From Zygnema cylindricum (taxonomy: Eukaryota > Streptophyta > Zygnematophyceae > Zygnematales > Zygnemataceae): a DNA stretch of 61,084 nucleotides. The position numbers were made by a program, and so were the translations under genes. This document shows positions 1 through 10,813 of the stretch, one piece after another. The stretch lies in contig JBBHKE010000095.1 in the NCBI GenBank assembly GCA_037447655.1, positions 64,001-125,084 on the forward strand, read 5' to 3'. Under the pieces are notes generated by a model. It had not been told where the DNA came from and made no database searches. It worked only from the letters and a program-made list of their open reading frames with translations. Position 1 is the stretch's first letter. Every line of letters starts with the position of its first letter.

Positions 1-1500
1 CCACCATTTCCTCATCAGATCTATATACAAGATTCACTATTTTATTCTCAACCTTTTCTCTTACAAAACTCAATGTTATGTCCATATGTTTAGCGTTAAA
101 ATGATGTTTTGGATTAGCTGCAATTACAATGGCAGTTTGATTATCACAAAACACTTCATGCACTCCCTCCTTGATATACCCCTATTCTTGCAAAAAGGAC
201 TTGACCAACATCAACTATTTCACAACAGAACAAGAGGCCATGTACTCAGCCTCCATAGTAGAGAGAGCAACCACCTTTTGTAGCTTACTGCTCTAATAGC
301 AACCACCTTCCCCAACATACAACTTATACCCAGAAGTGCATCTCCTTATAGGTGCGTCCCCATAACTAACATCACTCCAAATAGTGATGTCAGTGTGCTC
401 CTCTCCCAAATGCAACCATAACTCTCTGGTTCCCAGGAGATATCTCATGACTCTCTTGGCTGCATACTTGTCTCTCTTCCTAGGATCATTAAGACTCCAC
501 CTGAGTTCACCAAATGCTGCCGTTATGTTAGGCCTGTTTCACTTTATAAAATAAATTAAACTTCCTACAACTTCTGTATAAGGGATAAATAGATTTGATA
601 CTCTTTTTATTTTGGACTCATCTAACCATCTAAGATCATCACTCCTCCTTCTACACTCCTATCACTTACTTTTTTCAAGTCCATGGGAGTGGTACAACTG
701 TTAGCATTTTCCATGTGGAATTTCTCATGCATATTTCCTATAACTTCTTTCTGAGTAAGTCTGATTATCTTCTTCCCTCTATCTCTCCTCCATTTAATCC
801 CCAAAATTTATCTTGCCTCCCCTTAATCTTTCATATCAAATGTGCTTCTAAGATCTTTCTTTAACTTATTGATCTTTTCCAAAGATTTACTCAACACAAG
901 CAGATCATCCACATAAATTGCAATAAAAATAACACCATTCTCATCTTGAAACATATAGATAGAATGGTAAGAGCTGATCCGGATATATCCCAAACCGGTA
1001 AGAAACTACTCTATATTTTTATTCCATTGTTAAGGAGCATGTTTTAGTCCATATAAGGATTTTATGAGCTTGCTAACTTTGCTCTCTTCTCCTTCCTCCA
1101 TGAACCCCTTTGGTTGCCTCATGAAAATTTCTTCCTCTCACTCACCATTAAGAAAATGAGTCTTAATGTCTATCTGGTTTATTTCCATGTCTTCTGCTGC
1201 AGCAAAACTGAGGAGAATCTTTATTGATGGGAACCAAACAAGAGCAAAGGTCTCCTCATAGTCAATCCCCACCTTTTGGGTGAACCCCTCCGCTACAAAT
1301 CGAGCTTTATATCTCTCAATGGTATTATCTGGGTTCATTTTTAGTTTAAATACCCATTTACACCCAATAGCTTTTATGTCTAGAGGACAATCCGCTTGTT
1401 CCCAAGTATTTGCTACCATGATGGAGGCCATCTCATTATTTATGGCTCTAATCCATCTTTCTTTCTCTGGACTATTTATTGCCTCCGAGTAAGACTGAGG
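1..1500 (-). pseudogene. Element A reverse transcriptase-RNase H remnant
   Basis: The minus strand encodes in broken frames the RT N-terminal block (IGCKWVFKLKMNPDNTIERYKAR, with DIKTHFLNGE at about 1138-1431). The catalytic box IYVDDLLVL follows, with YVDD at 904-915. Further down are the palm/connection (LGIQV-like) and the RNase H domain, up to the left edge. These are standard copia RT-RH motifs in their usual order. Several stops and frameshifts separate the blocks, so no enzyme can be made from this copy. The same domains are better preserved in element B (10814-12201). Confidence 0.88.
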
Positions 1501-1523
1501 CTCATCTGGGTGAGTTAGCTTAG

Positions 1524-2732
1524 CTACCTTATGACGGCCTGTTTTTTTGGAACCCTTTTGTTGCTCCTTTTCCCTCCCTCAAACTCCGAAGCTGTAATGG
1601 ATGGAAGTTTTGGATTTCTCCTCACTGTCTCATCGGCTCCCCTGTCCATGAGGCTGGTTCTGGTCCCACTTCTTCTATCTCCTCGAAGTCCATAGGAGTA
1701 CGTGAGGTTTCTGATGAGTCTTCTGTATCTCGGATCCCCCCTTGAATTTGTAATCACTGTTTCACTCATGTCCATTTCGGGAAGGACCGAGTTCTCCTCA
1801 CTTTCGGACTCAAATCTGATTCTTATCTTCTTTATATATTTGAAGGGGTCAAATGAATTCCCTTCATCAATGACAACTAGGTGTTTGACCATAATGATAT
1901 CTTTCTTTGCTAAGTCATAAACTCTATACCCCTTGACATCCTCATCATATCCCAAAAAGTATCCAGGTTTTCCCTTAACATCAAATTTCTAGTTTTTTCT
2001 ATACATGTCAAGACTGTAAACTTGGCTACCAAACACTTTAAGGTGCGAGATATCTGGTTTCCTTCCAACCCACCTCTCATAAAGTGTCACTCTCTTTACA
2101 GCTAAGGTAAGGACTTTATTCTTAATGTAGTTGGCACAGTTCATTGCCTCTGCCCAAAATCACTTTCCTATTTTCTTGTTGGCCAATATATTGTATGCAC
2201 TATCTTCTAGTGTTCAATTCAATCTATCATCTACCCCATTTTGTTTCGGGTTATATGGTATAGTTTTCTGGTGCTGCACTCCCTCATCTCTTAGATATTC
2301 CTCTAACTGGTTAGAGGTATATTCCCCCACATTATCACTCCTTATCCTCTTAATGGGGGTTTCATGCAACTTCTCACTCCAGGCTTTATATTCTTTGAAG
2401 TAAGTTGATGCTTTAGAAAGTTTGTTTTCAGAAAGCAGACTCTAGAGTATCTAGACCAATCAATTGTTATTGTCATCATAAACCTCTTTCCTCCAACCGG
2501 GTACTTTTGCAGGTCCCCAAATATCTGTGTGGACCAAATCTAGTTCTTTCTCACCTCTATATGTGGCGGCTTTGGGAAAGGAAAGTCTGTGAGCCTTACC
2601 TTGAGCACAACCACTACAGTCATCCATCATTTTATTCTCCCCAAACTGAATGCCTTTTACTACCCCAAGTTTTTTAATTTCCCTCAACTTATCAAAATGC
2701 ACATGCCCCAACCGCTTATGCCAAATCATCAA
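1524..2732 (-). pseudogene. Element A integrase remnant
   Basis: The minus strand opens with the HHCC zinc-binding region (IWHKRLGHVHFDKL, DCSGCAQGK) and the first catalytic aspartate in VHTDIWGP (about 2480-2720). It runs through a broken catalytic core and ends in the C-terminal linker (GYDEDVKGYRVYDL, about 1524-1955). The integrase would insert the cDNA into the genome. The region 1956-2460 keeps core motifs only as frame-shifted pieces. Inactive copy. Confidence 0.85.
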
Positions 2733-2794
2733 TTTAGGAACACCAACATAGTAAGCATTCTTCTTTCATTACTCAGGTTAAGCCTAAACATTCC

Positions 2795-3271
2795 TTAGCT
2801 ACCCTTATCTGCCATGAAGTATACTTCATTCCTATACTTAGCTGTTAAGACTCCCTTCCTAGTGAAGGTATCAAACTTTTTGTCATCTAACAGAAACGTA
2901 GAGACAAGATTTTTACTAAGTTGAGGAATGTAGAGCACATCTAAGAATGGAAATATAGAAGTCTTACCCTCCACTAAGACTTTCAAATATACTGAACCCA
3001 TTAGATCTGTAGTAACCACTCTCCCATCCCCAAACTCTATCTCTACAGAAGAGATCTTTCTTAGCTTAGTGAAGAGTTCCTTATCACGACACATATGCAT
3101 GGATGCACCTGAGTCAATGATCCTCCCTTCTTGTAGCGCTTCCTGAATTACTTTAAGGGCACACTTTTGTCTCCGAGGGATCTCCTTCTCCTCTAGACTC
3201 TCGTGAAGAAGAAGCTCCCCATCCTCCTTCGAGGACTCGTCCTCGGTTTCTCCAGTCACTTTTGTGACCAC
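2795..3271 (-). pseudogene. Element A protease region
   Basis: A 158-residue open segment on the minus strand contains the aspartic-protease catalytic triplet in IIDSGASMHM, followed by FTKLRKI, FGDGRVV and DVLYIPQLSKNLVS. That is the canonical copia protease series with the retroviral-type DSG active site. The upstream part is acidic (EDGELLLHESLEEKEIPRRQK), the linker seen in all relatives here. It would cleave the Gag-Pol polyprotein. Adjacent gag and integrase are in other frames. Confidence 0.85.
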
Positions 3272-3289
3272 AAGAGCCTTTTTCTTACC

Positions 3290-4257
3290 TCAGGAAAAAC
3301 TCTTTCCACCGTTCTGTTGAAGCTTTAGCTCTGACAGCTTGACACAATCTGCTATGAAGTGTTCCGGCTTTTTGTAAATATGACAAACACCCTTTGGAGG
3401 CCTCACTCCTTTAGAATGATCTCTTTCCCCTTTGTACGGTTTCTTCGGGTCCTTCCCCCATCGGTCTCCTCCTGCTGCTAGAGCTTGAATGCTCTTTCCT
3501 CCTCTCTTAATCTCCATTGTGTTTTCTTGCACAAGTATCGTCTGGACCATTGTGTTCCATTTCCATGAACTATCAGGCATTTCGTATACTCGGTACACTA
3601 TGTTCTCGCACTCATATGGTTACTTTATGATCAGAGTGTTAACTTTCATTTTCATTGTACCTGTCCACCTGGCACTTTTCGTCTCCATATACAAACAAGA
3701 AAGATCATTACAGTAATCTATTTTCTTTCTTTCTTTGTAAGTGTAACTCACTAGCTTTTGCTCAGCCAACTGGAGCTCTTGAATAGTTCTAGCTCTATAG
3801 ATCTCCACCAAACTCACCCACAACTCCTTGGCCTTGTAAATGTGAAGATGAGGGGTGGCCAAAGCTTGAGTGAGGTACCTCAGAATGAAGTTCTTGGCAG
3901 CCATTTTTACATCCTCCCACATTTGAGTTTTGTTCTCCACGGTCTTCATGGTGTCCGCTCCCGGTACTTTGGCAATAAAAGTGAGGGGTGTCTTCTCCCT
4001 TTCCCCTTTTCGGACACAATGTTGTCTTTATCTTCTGCCTCCTCTACTAAGGAAGCTGTTGCTGTAGGAAACCTTACTCCTCCAAATCGTGGTGGAGTTC
4101 TTGAAGTTGGACGTTTCACTTGTCCACTAACGATACCCCAGTATCGTTTTTCGCACAAAGCTCCCATCATCATGGCTTCCCTATAGATGAACCCAGATCC
4201 ATTAAAGGTGGGCTGCTTAGAGGGTGGGCCCATAACCTGCAATTTTGTGTCCTCCAT
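3290..4257 (-). pseudogene. Element A gag remnant, start codon inside the LTR
   Basis: The first segment (3946-4257) begins MEDTKLQVMGPPS. Its ATG (4255-4257) lies inside the LTR, 20 bases before the LTR end, and the primer-binding site is read as VMGPP. Two frameshifted continuations follow (3620-3949 and 3290-3598). The zinc knuckle reads CHIYKKPEHFIADC, a CCHC motif whose second Cys has become Tyr. Gag would form the particle shell and package RNA. Start choice rests on the same ATG position in elements B, D, E and F. Confidence 0.85.
4223..4237 (-). other. Primer-binding site of element A (initiator tRNA-Met anticodon arm)
   Basis: The minus strand reads GGTTATGGGCCCACC directly after the LTR. 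It is complementary to the anticodon stem-loop of eukaryotic initiator tRNA-Met, not to its 3' CCA end. Drosophila copia is known to use such a half-tRNA primer. The same site lies in B, C, D, E and F. Confidence 0.8.
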
Positions 4258-4451
4258 GAGACCACAAAATACAAGAAGCCTCTAGATACTATTTAACTAA
4301 CCCACTTCAAGCCACAACCAATACTGTCCAAGAATTCAAACTAACAATTTGACTGCACCTTTGTGCAGCTTGGACTCTTTTGAGTCTTCAGCGAAAATAA
4401 AAACTAGAAATGACGAATTAGCTGATAAGTTATTAGTGGCAAAAATACCAA

Positions 4452-4458
4452 TTTTATA
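4452..4458 (-). promoter_or_regulatory. TATA box in LTR of element A
   Basis: TATAAAA on the minus strand, preceded by a CTCTCTCTAAAAGAGC stretch. The equivalent position in B (TATAAAT, 21680-21686), C (TATAAAAG, 18174-18181) and E (TATAAAT, 36533-36539) keeps the same arrangement of CTCTC/GAGCT followed by TATA. This is probably the Pol II promoter for the genomic RNA. Confidence 0.55.
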
Positions 4459-4960
4459 CAAAGCTCTTTTAGAGAGAGGTGACTGTCTACCAAATTTCCT
4501 AAGTCCTAAACCCCTCCCACATATCTTATCTACTGAAGTACGAACTAATCATATGACTGTAAAGTACAGAAAGGTAGTATAGCCGATGTCCTTTTTGTAT
4601 GGCCTGTGTAGGACAAGGCCACGTAGTGGACGCATGTCCCTTTTCAACTTGTCCGTACATTCCTTGGAATTCCCGCGATCGAATGTCATCCTTCCACGTG
4701 GTGCCAAGTCATGCTATGTCCATAAAAGCCAAAGTGACCATTCCGCGATCTCGGCGATGATATGTGTCGTCGGATTAAATCCGACATTAAATGTCGACTG
4801 TCGAAACAAATGTCCGATTCATTTGTTTCGTGGGAAATGACGTCCGCACTAAATTTTAACAAGTTCTATGTTCTTTCGTTCAAATTCGAGTTAATTCATT
4901 TCAATACCATACAATAGTTTAAATAAATATCGAACCCTATATCTCTTAACGGATTTTTAC

Positions 4961-5034
4961 GACAGACTGGTTAGCGCTAACGGCTACGCCGTGCTCTGCC
5001 GGTCGGAGGTTCGGGTCCTGCCGGACTCAACCTT
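4961..5034 (+). other. tRNA-like module inside LTR A (antisense to the element)
   Basis: The plus strand reads AGACTGGTTAGCGCTAACGG, like a tRNA D-arm/A-box, and 40 bases on GGTTCGGGTCC (5008-5018), one base off the Pol III B-box GGTTCGANTCC. The order and orientation match a tRNA gene, but no acceptor stem closes cleanly, so I call it tRNA-like only. Homologous modules occur in the other LTR families of the window. Confidence 0.45.
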
Positions 5035-5243
5035 TTGTTGAGAGTGACTTAAGTCACTCTTTAGTCCTGCCTGCTGAGCTAGGAGAGCTATGGCTCTACC
5101 ACCCTGTCTATCCCTCAGTGACTACAACAAGTATGGTGGGTAGAGAGAGGAGGTGGAGGCAGGCTGTCCGCCTTTTTCCTTTTCTTTTTTGTACTGAACT
5201 AATTAGACCTAGAAAATACCATATAAATCTAATAATTTCAACA

Positions 5244-7508
5244 GGTTTTTTAGTATTTCCTGGAGCGTAGGAGTGACATAGTTTTGAAGTTTTTCTTGTT
5301 TTGGCTTGTCTTACCTGTTTTAAAAATGTAAGAAGTGTAAAGATTTAGGAGATAGATATAATATTATAGTGTGTCTCTTTCTATAATGTCATTATTTTTG
5401 CAATTTTTTTTTTACTTCATTGTGAAGCATGTGAGCCAAAATGATGTATAATACAACCATTTTATGAAACACGATTTTCTTTTTGCAATATAAGAGTATG
5501 TGTATAAGCTATGGTTTGTCATGCTTAATGTGTTACCGTGTGTTTGTCATTAACATATGGGAAACATGATGTTGTAACGGGTGGACAATTTTTTTGTTTT
5601 TAGCTTTGATACACAAACATGTTGTTTTTTATGTCATTAATATTAGGCAACGAGCCCGCCTCATCGCTGGTCACTGTCGCAGCAGTGACATGAACTATTT
5701 CATTTTAATTTGATCAATGATGACAGTTTCTCAGCTGCAACATGGACTATTTCATTTTAATTTGATCAACGATGACAGTTTCTCATCGCCGGTGGGTTTT
5801 CAGCGATGATATTGCCTCATAGCCGAAGGATTTTTCAGCGATGACACAACGTCTTTACTGGTTTTTGATTAGACGGCGACATTGCCTTATTGCTGATTTA
5901 AAGTTCAGCGGCATCACACTCTCGTCACCGGTTGGTTTTCTGGTGAGAGACAGTGCCAAAGCCTGCTGTTCGGTTCGGTCAGTTGTAACATGAATCATAC
6001 CTGGTTTATAATCCAGCGACGAAAATATCTCGTCGCTGGTGGGTCATCATCCATGACATAAGAAAAAAAAATTCAACATTCTGTAGGAGATGCAAACATG
6101 TACAAGACAAAATCTATTGGTAAAAAACAAAAGATAGACACATGTCAATGAAATAAAGAGTTATAACATTCCCACTGAAGTATCATTAGCTTAAAAATAT
6201 TTAGCATAAAAATAATAACATCAGAATCATTTAGTAGTTATGACAAAAAATACAATTATTGCTCAAAAATTTCACTATTTTACACACTTCGAAACTGAAA
6301 AAAGGCTCTAAACTTCTAAAAATTTCTATACCGTCCCACTTTCTCATGAATCTTCTATCTATCCTCTACTTTGAATTCCATTTTTGTACAACTCATTTCA
6401 CTATCCTCTTGTAGGGCAGGAAAAATATAAAGTCGAATGTAACATGCTGTCGAAAATAAATCAAAAAATCTAGCCCCAACCTCAAAAAAAAAAAAGGATT
6501 CAGGTTGAATTGTCGAACTGTTAAAAGGTCTAAGGGTTTTTTAGGGTTTTTTATGTTTTCTCACAGTTTTTTTATTATATCGTACTTTAAGCGGGGAGAA
6601 AATTTGTTCCGTAATTTTTAATCTGTTTTTATTATTTGGCCGAAAATCCTTTTTATGGACATAAAACGAAAAATAAACAAATACATATTTCTATGTTTTT
6701 GTATCTATTGAAAATAACGAATCTGACAAGCGTACAGATTACAAAACCAACTATTCTTATAAAAATCTAACACAAAACGATATCACGAGTACTACACAAA
6801 ACATAACTAACGAATATATATTTCCCTTCTAAACATTCTCAACATTTCTCTCAAAACTCATACCCTCAATATTTATAAGCGTGAAAAAAATGAAGCTTAA
6901 ATAAAATGGTCGACGGAAAAGGTGAAAGGGGGGAAACAAAAGCCAAACCAGAAAATAAATAAAAAAAGATATGAGTTACCTTCAAATAAACCTTGATAAA
7001 ACAAAAGAGGATAATGTAGATTCCTAAGGACATAACTGCCTCCTCAAAAACCGACATCAAAGTGAAAGGATTACAAAGCATGAGCTATCATAAGTCTCCA
7101 GAAATTGTATTTGCATGTTTGGAGGAAAATGGCATTTGCAAAGTCATATTGAACCACTCAAGTAAGAGAGTAGGCTCTTGCGTCATCACTAATGGTGGAG
7201 TTGGTTGGCAGCAAAATGTTCGTCATTTCGTCAACAAAACCCTATAAAAGTAAGCAAACGGCATGAAAGCGATTTCGTGGCCGAAGTGGAATCCATGGCG
7301 GTGAAAGAGGAAGCAAGACTCTCACAGATCCTTGTTGAAAAAATGGAGGGATTTCCAGGATGGCGGCGCAGTCAGGATGGCGGCGCAATCGTAAAATTCC
7401 ACGAGAACTAAAAAAAAAAAAGAGCGGCTATGATTGGACAAAGAAAGCGTGATTGGATTGGTCCAAGAAGATTAAATTTTGTGAGGTCTATCCGCATTTG
7501 GCGTTACT
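5244..7508. other. Unassigned sequence between elements A and D
   Basis: About 2.3 kb of AT-rich DNA without a recognisable protein. It contains an imperfect repeat field (5650-6055) and T-rich AGGG runs near 6530-6560. At its right end is a CG-richer stretch with a Kozak-like ATG on the minus strand (near 7297) and a 16-bp direct repeat (CAGGATGGCGGCGCA, 7357-7390). It may be the remains of host gene sequence between two insertions. Confidence 0.5.
5650..6055 (+). repeat. Imperfect tandem repeat with TCATCGCCGGTGG/CAGCGATGACA motifs
   Basis: Variants of ATCGCYGGTGGGTTTT followed by CAGCGATGAYAYTGCC recur roughly every 40-60 bases. A longer block beginning TGAACTATTTCATTTTAATT is directly duplicated (about 5692-5736 and 5743-5787). 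Homology beyond this window is unknown. Confidence 0.6.
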
Positions 7509-9810
7509 GTTGAGTTTGAAAACATTAGTCCTCAGTAGAAGTAGATGAGGATGTGAGGGGAAATTTTCGGATTTAGAATATTTTTGGTATAAGTCCTTGT
7601 AATACTTATCTTTAATAGTGTGACCTTTACTCAGGTACAAAAGAGTGTAATGTACTTCTTTGGGACACGCGGCATCAACAAGCGTGAATCAAATGTATCT
7701 GTACGAGCGGATCAAATGTATCCGTACAAGAATGATCCAGTACAAAATCTGAAGCAGTGACACGCGACAAATTGTACGATACACGAATGAACGGGGGATA
7801 TGAATCAAGTCGACGGACGCGATTCAAAGTGGGACCGAATTGGGACAATTTTACTGGATGCGTGTCGTCCATCGCGATGATACATTTTACACCTTACGGC
7901 GATCTGTATATTCCGCAATACTCTTGCAAGGACGCTAAGGTAATCGTTTGATCTTACGTACATCGACAACAAAGGAAATCTGACGGGACCACAATTGACT
8001 GAGCAAGTCGCGTCGCTTTGCCCGACCGACTTGCTACCAGGAGATTTCTGTTTTGATCGTACAATCATTTGGACGGATTCGCCAATCGCTAACTAAGCAA
8101 GTGGCACAATTTAAGTACGACACCTATTGGTAAATATCTGAAGCAACGTTAATTTGTACGTACTGAATTAATTTTTAGTGTTACAACATTGAATTAGGAT
8201 AGAAGTTATAATTAGGGTTTGGACGTACTTCCGGTATAGTAAACGTACCGTTGACGTACAGTGTCGTTATTTGGTAGTTACACGTGTAGTTATTTGATAA
8301 GTGTAGGGCTCAGTAGGTTATTATGAGAGTATAAATTATAGGACTTAGTTTATTTTTTAGTATCACAGTCAAGTTTATCAAAGTAATGGAAGACTATTTT
8401 TCTGCAAATTTGACCTGTTGGTGTGATCACTCTGATTAATGTTTTGATGTGAAATTTTGTAAAGGTATATGATGATATTGAAACTATCTGTTTATGTAGT
8501 TTTAACTTCTTTTGTCAATTGTGTAGAATTCTGTGGGAAGTCTACCTGTCTAGTTTGAATAGCTGCCACCTAATTTTTGGGAAACTTTGGAGCTCATATC
8601 TTTTGGATTCCTTGGTGGATTTGACTATAATTTTGGGAGGTTACAGTGTCTCAGATACTTCATGGTGGTGTAGTTTGAGAAGTTGTTGTTTATGTTGTTT
8701 TGGAAAATATAGTTTCGTGCGTACGCGACATTTCGTGCGCACATCATAAGGTGTAGTGTGAAGGTTTACATGGATTCGCGGATTGGGGAAGCAAACGTGC
8801 GGATAAAATTAAAGTGACGCGAACAAGCGGTGTGAAATGAACGGCGGATCGCAAAGCGATCCGATTTGAAATAATTAGTAATGTTCGAAATATAACTCCG
8901 GAGGGGGTACACAGTTTCGGTATACTCCAGGGGCACGTGTTGGTATGGTACGTATTCGGGGGCACGTGGTGGTAAGGAGGTATGGTACGAAGGTTGGAGT
9001 ACAGTTTGGTTAAGGGACAAAGCTGCCACGTGAAGATTGGTGAACGGATGTGGATAGCGGCGGACGAAGTTCGCCATCAATCATTAGACGACAAATATTG
9101 AGTACTTTGTCTTTTCGGCATCTAAAATGTTAGCCGCAGAATATTTTGGCACCAGTTAAATGAGTGTAAATACATTGTACGGTAGACAGCCGGTTAGTCT
9201 TGTTAGGATGACCATGTTATTTATGGCACGGCGTAGATCACCTGCGGGTTCACTTGTATATGTGTAGAACTTAGAATATTTTAGGTAGGAATCCCCTTGT
9301 ATGGAAAAACTGTGATTGCAGTTTTTGGGATGTTTGAAGTGAAAGATCATTGTGATCTTTGGGCGGAATTTATTTAAATTTTGCATGTTGGTTCTTTGGT
9401 GTACTTTATGTATTGTGGCAAATTTGCAGGTCTAGTGTGTACCTGGTTTGCTTTGGGCTTCATTATGAAGTCGGTCTTTTGTGGGGTTGATTCTGGCAGG
9501 CTGTTTTTCTGCAACTTTGACTGGGTGATGCGGAAATTCTGGATGGTAGATTTATATGAAAATTAGTAGGAATACTAAGTGTTCTAAGAATATTTCATCT
9601 GTAAAGTTTCATCTTGTTTTGTTAATTCTGTAGAGTTCTGAGTGGAATCAAAGTAGGCTGTTTTGGGGTAGTTTGTGGTGCTTCCGAGGGTAAATCCATG
9701 GCTGAAAATGGCTATGGACAACAGTTTATTGTGAAGTAATCTATGCAGTCTGAAACAAAGCTGTTTTTGGGGTAGTCTGTGGGTGTTTCCGCGAGTATCT
9801 ATGGCTGAAA
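7509..9810 (+). repeat. 5' LTR of element D, first part (continues 22504-22524)
   Basis: It aligns along its length with the 3' LTR 24374-25629, for example GGGACACGCGGCATCAACA near 7660 and 24520. It is interrupted by a solo LTR (8693-9723) and ends at the B insertion. The last 21 bases (22504-22524), including the repeated TGAAA, are on the far side of B. Confidence 0.92.
8693..9723 (+). mobile_element. Solo LTR of a D-related family inserted in the D 5' LTR
   Basis: It starts TGTTGTTTTGG and ends CTATGGACAACA, 1031 bp. It is flanked by the 5-bp duplication GTTTA (8688-8692 and 9724-9728). The sister 3' LTR of D has the empty site at about 25528 (GTTGTTGTTTATTGTGAAG), which proves a later insertion. 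Its end ATGGCTGAAAATGGCTATGG matches the D LTR end, including the in-LTR gag ATG (9698-9700). Such solo LTRs arise by recombination between the two LTRs of a full element. Confidence 0.93.
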
Positions 9811-10800
9811 TGCAATTCTGTGTCCTCCATTGGACCACAGAATACTGGAAGCCTCTAGATAGTTTTTAACTAACCCACTTCAAGCCACAACCACTGCTGT
9901 CCAGGAAGGCAAAATAACAGTTTGACTGCGCCCCTGTGCAGCCTGGACTATCCTGAGTCTGTAGCAAAAAGAATCACAAAAAACGGCCGACCAGCCGATA
10001 AGTTATAAGCCGGCAAAAATGCCAATTTATACAACCTCTCAAAGAGAGAGAAGACCACCTACCAGATTTTTCTAAGTCCTAGCTCCCTCTCACAACCCCT
10101 ATCTACTAACTATACGAACCAATCAGAATACTGTACAGTACATAAAAGTACTACTGCCGATGTACTTTTTGTACGACCTTTGTACGACAAGGCCATTAAG
10201 CAGACTCGTGTCCATTTTCCACTCGTCCGTACGTTCCTCGAAATTCCCGCGAGCGAATGTTATTTCTCCACGTGACGCCAAGTCATGCCACGACACAAAA
10301 TGCCAAAGTGACCATTCTGGGATTTCGGCGATGATGTGCGCCGTTGGATTTGACTCGAAATGCAATCTCAGCCGTTATTAAAATTTGTGCGATATTTGTT
10401 TTGCTGTCGAAATAACATTGCGCGGTATCCGTTTCAAAGTAGTATCGTACTTCGTACGTTATAAAACTGTATCTATGCATGCCGTATAGAGTTTCAGTTA
10501 AATGAATTTGTTCCCTCCTAAATACATATATATTTATCACATACTACACCATTTAGCATTGGTCCTAGGTACCGGGATCAAATCTTGGGTCCATCAGGTA
10601 TATTTTTGGTAACCTACTAAAAATAATTGCCTGTTGAACAAAGGCAGCTATGGATCAACCACCCTCTCTATCGTTCGGTGACTATAACAAGTAAGGGGGC
10701 TAGAGAGAGGAGGTGGAGGCAAGCTGTCCGTCCTTTTATTTTCCTTTTATACTAACATATTAAACCTAGAAAATACTCTAGAAATCTATTAATTTCAACA
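9811..10800 (-). repeat. 3' LTR of element B
   Basis: 990 bp, minus-strand start TGTTGAAATTAATAG at 10800 and end GAATTGCA at 9811. It is 46 bp shorter than the 5' copy. Much of the difference is a deletion near 10567 that removes the A-box half of the tRNA-like module present at 22217-22290. Confidence 0.93.
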
Positions 10801-10813
10801 CTCCCCTTATTTT

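Larger units (their letters stand above)
1..5243 (-). mobile_element. Copia element A (Ty1/copia LTR retrotransposon, 3' end outside window)
   Basis: Read on the minus strand this is 5' LTR (4238-5243), primer-binding site, then gag, protease, integrase, reverse transcriptase and RNase H down to position 1. The gene order with integrase before RT defines the copia superfamily. By comparison with sister element B, only about 100 bases of internal sequence plus the 3' LTR lie beyond the left edge. The frame is broken many times, so the copy is dead, but the protease DSG, the integrase HTD and the RT YVDD motifs are intact. The LTR begins TGTTGAAAT and ends TTGCA. Same family as B. Confidence 0.93.
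4238..5243 (-). repeat. 5' LTR of element A
   Basis: The 1006-bp repeat begins (minus strand) TGTTGAAATTATTAG at 5243 and ends ATTGCA at 4238, next to the primer-binding site. Similar LTRs of element B lie at 9811-10800 and 21468-22503. It holds a TATA box (4452-4458), an antisense tRNA-like module (4961-5034) and the gag ATG. The five flanking bases at 5244-5248 are GGTTT; the matching duplication would be outside the window. Confidence 0.92.

Noticed and set aside
4223-4237. An initiator tRNA-Met gene
   Set aside because: Only the anticodon-arm complement is present, always next to an LTR; no acceptor or T arm belongs to it.
7757-8068. Open frames on both strands, repeated at 24552-24896
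   Set aside because: Both copies lie in the D LTRs; conservation reflects LTR duplication, not a gene.
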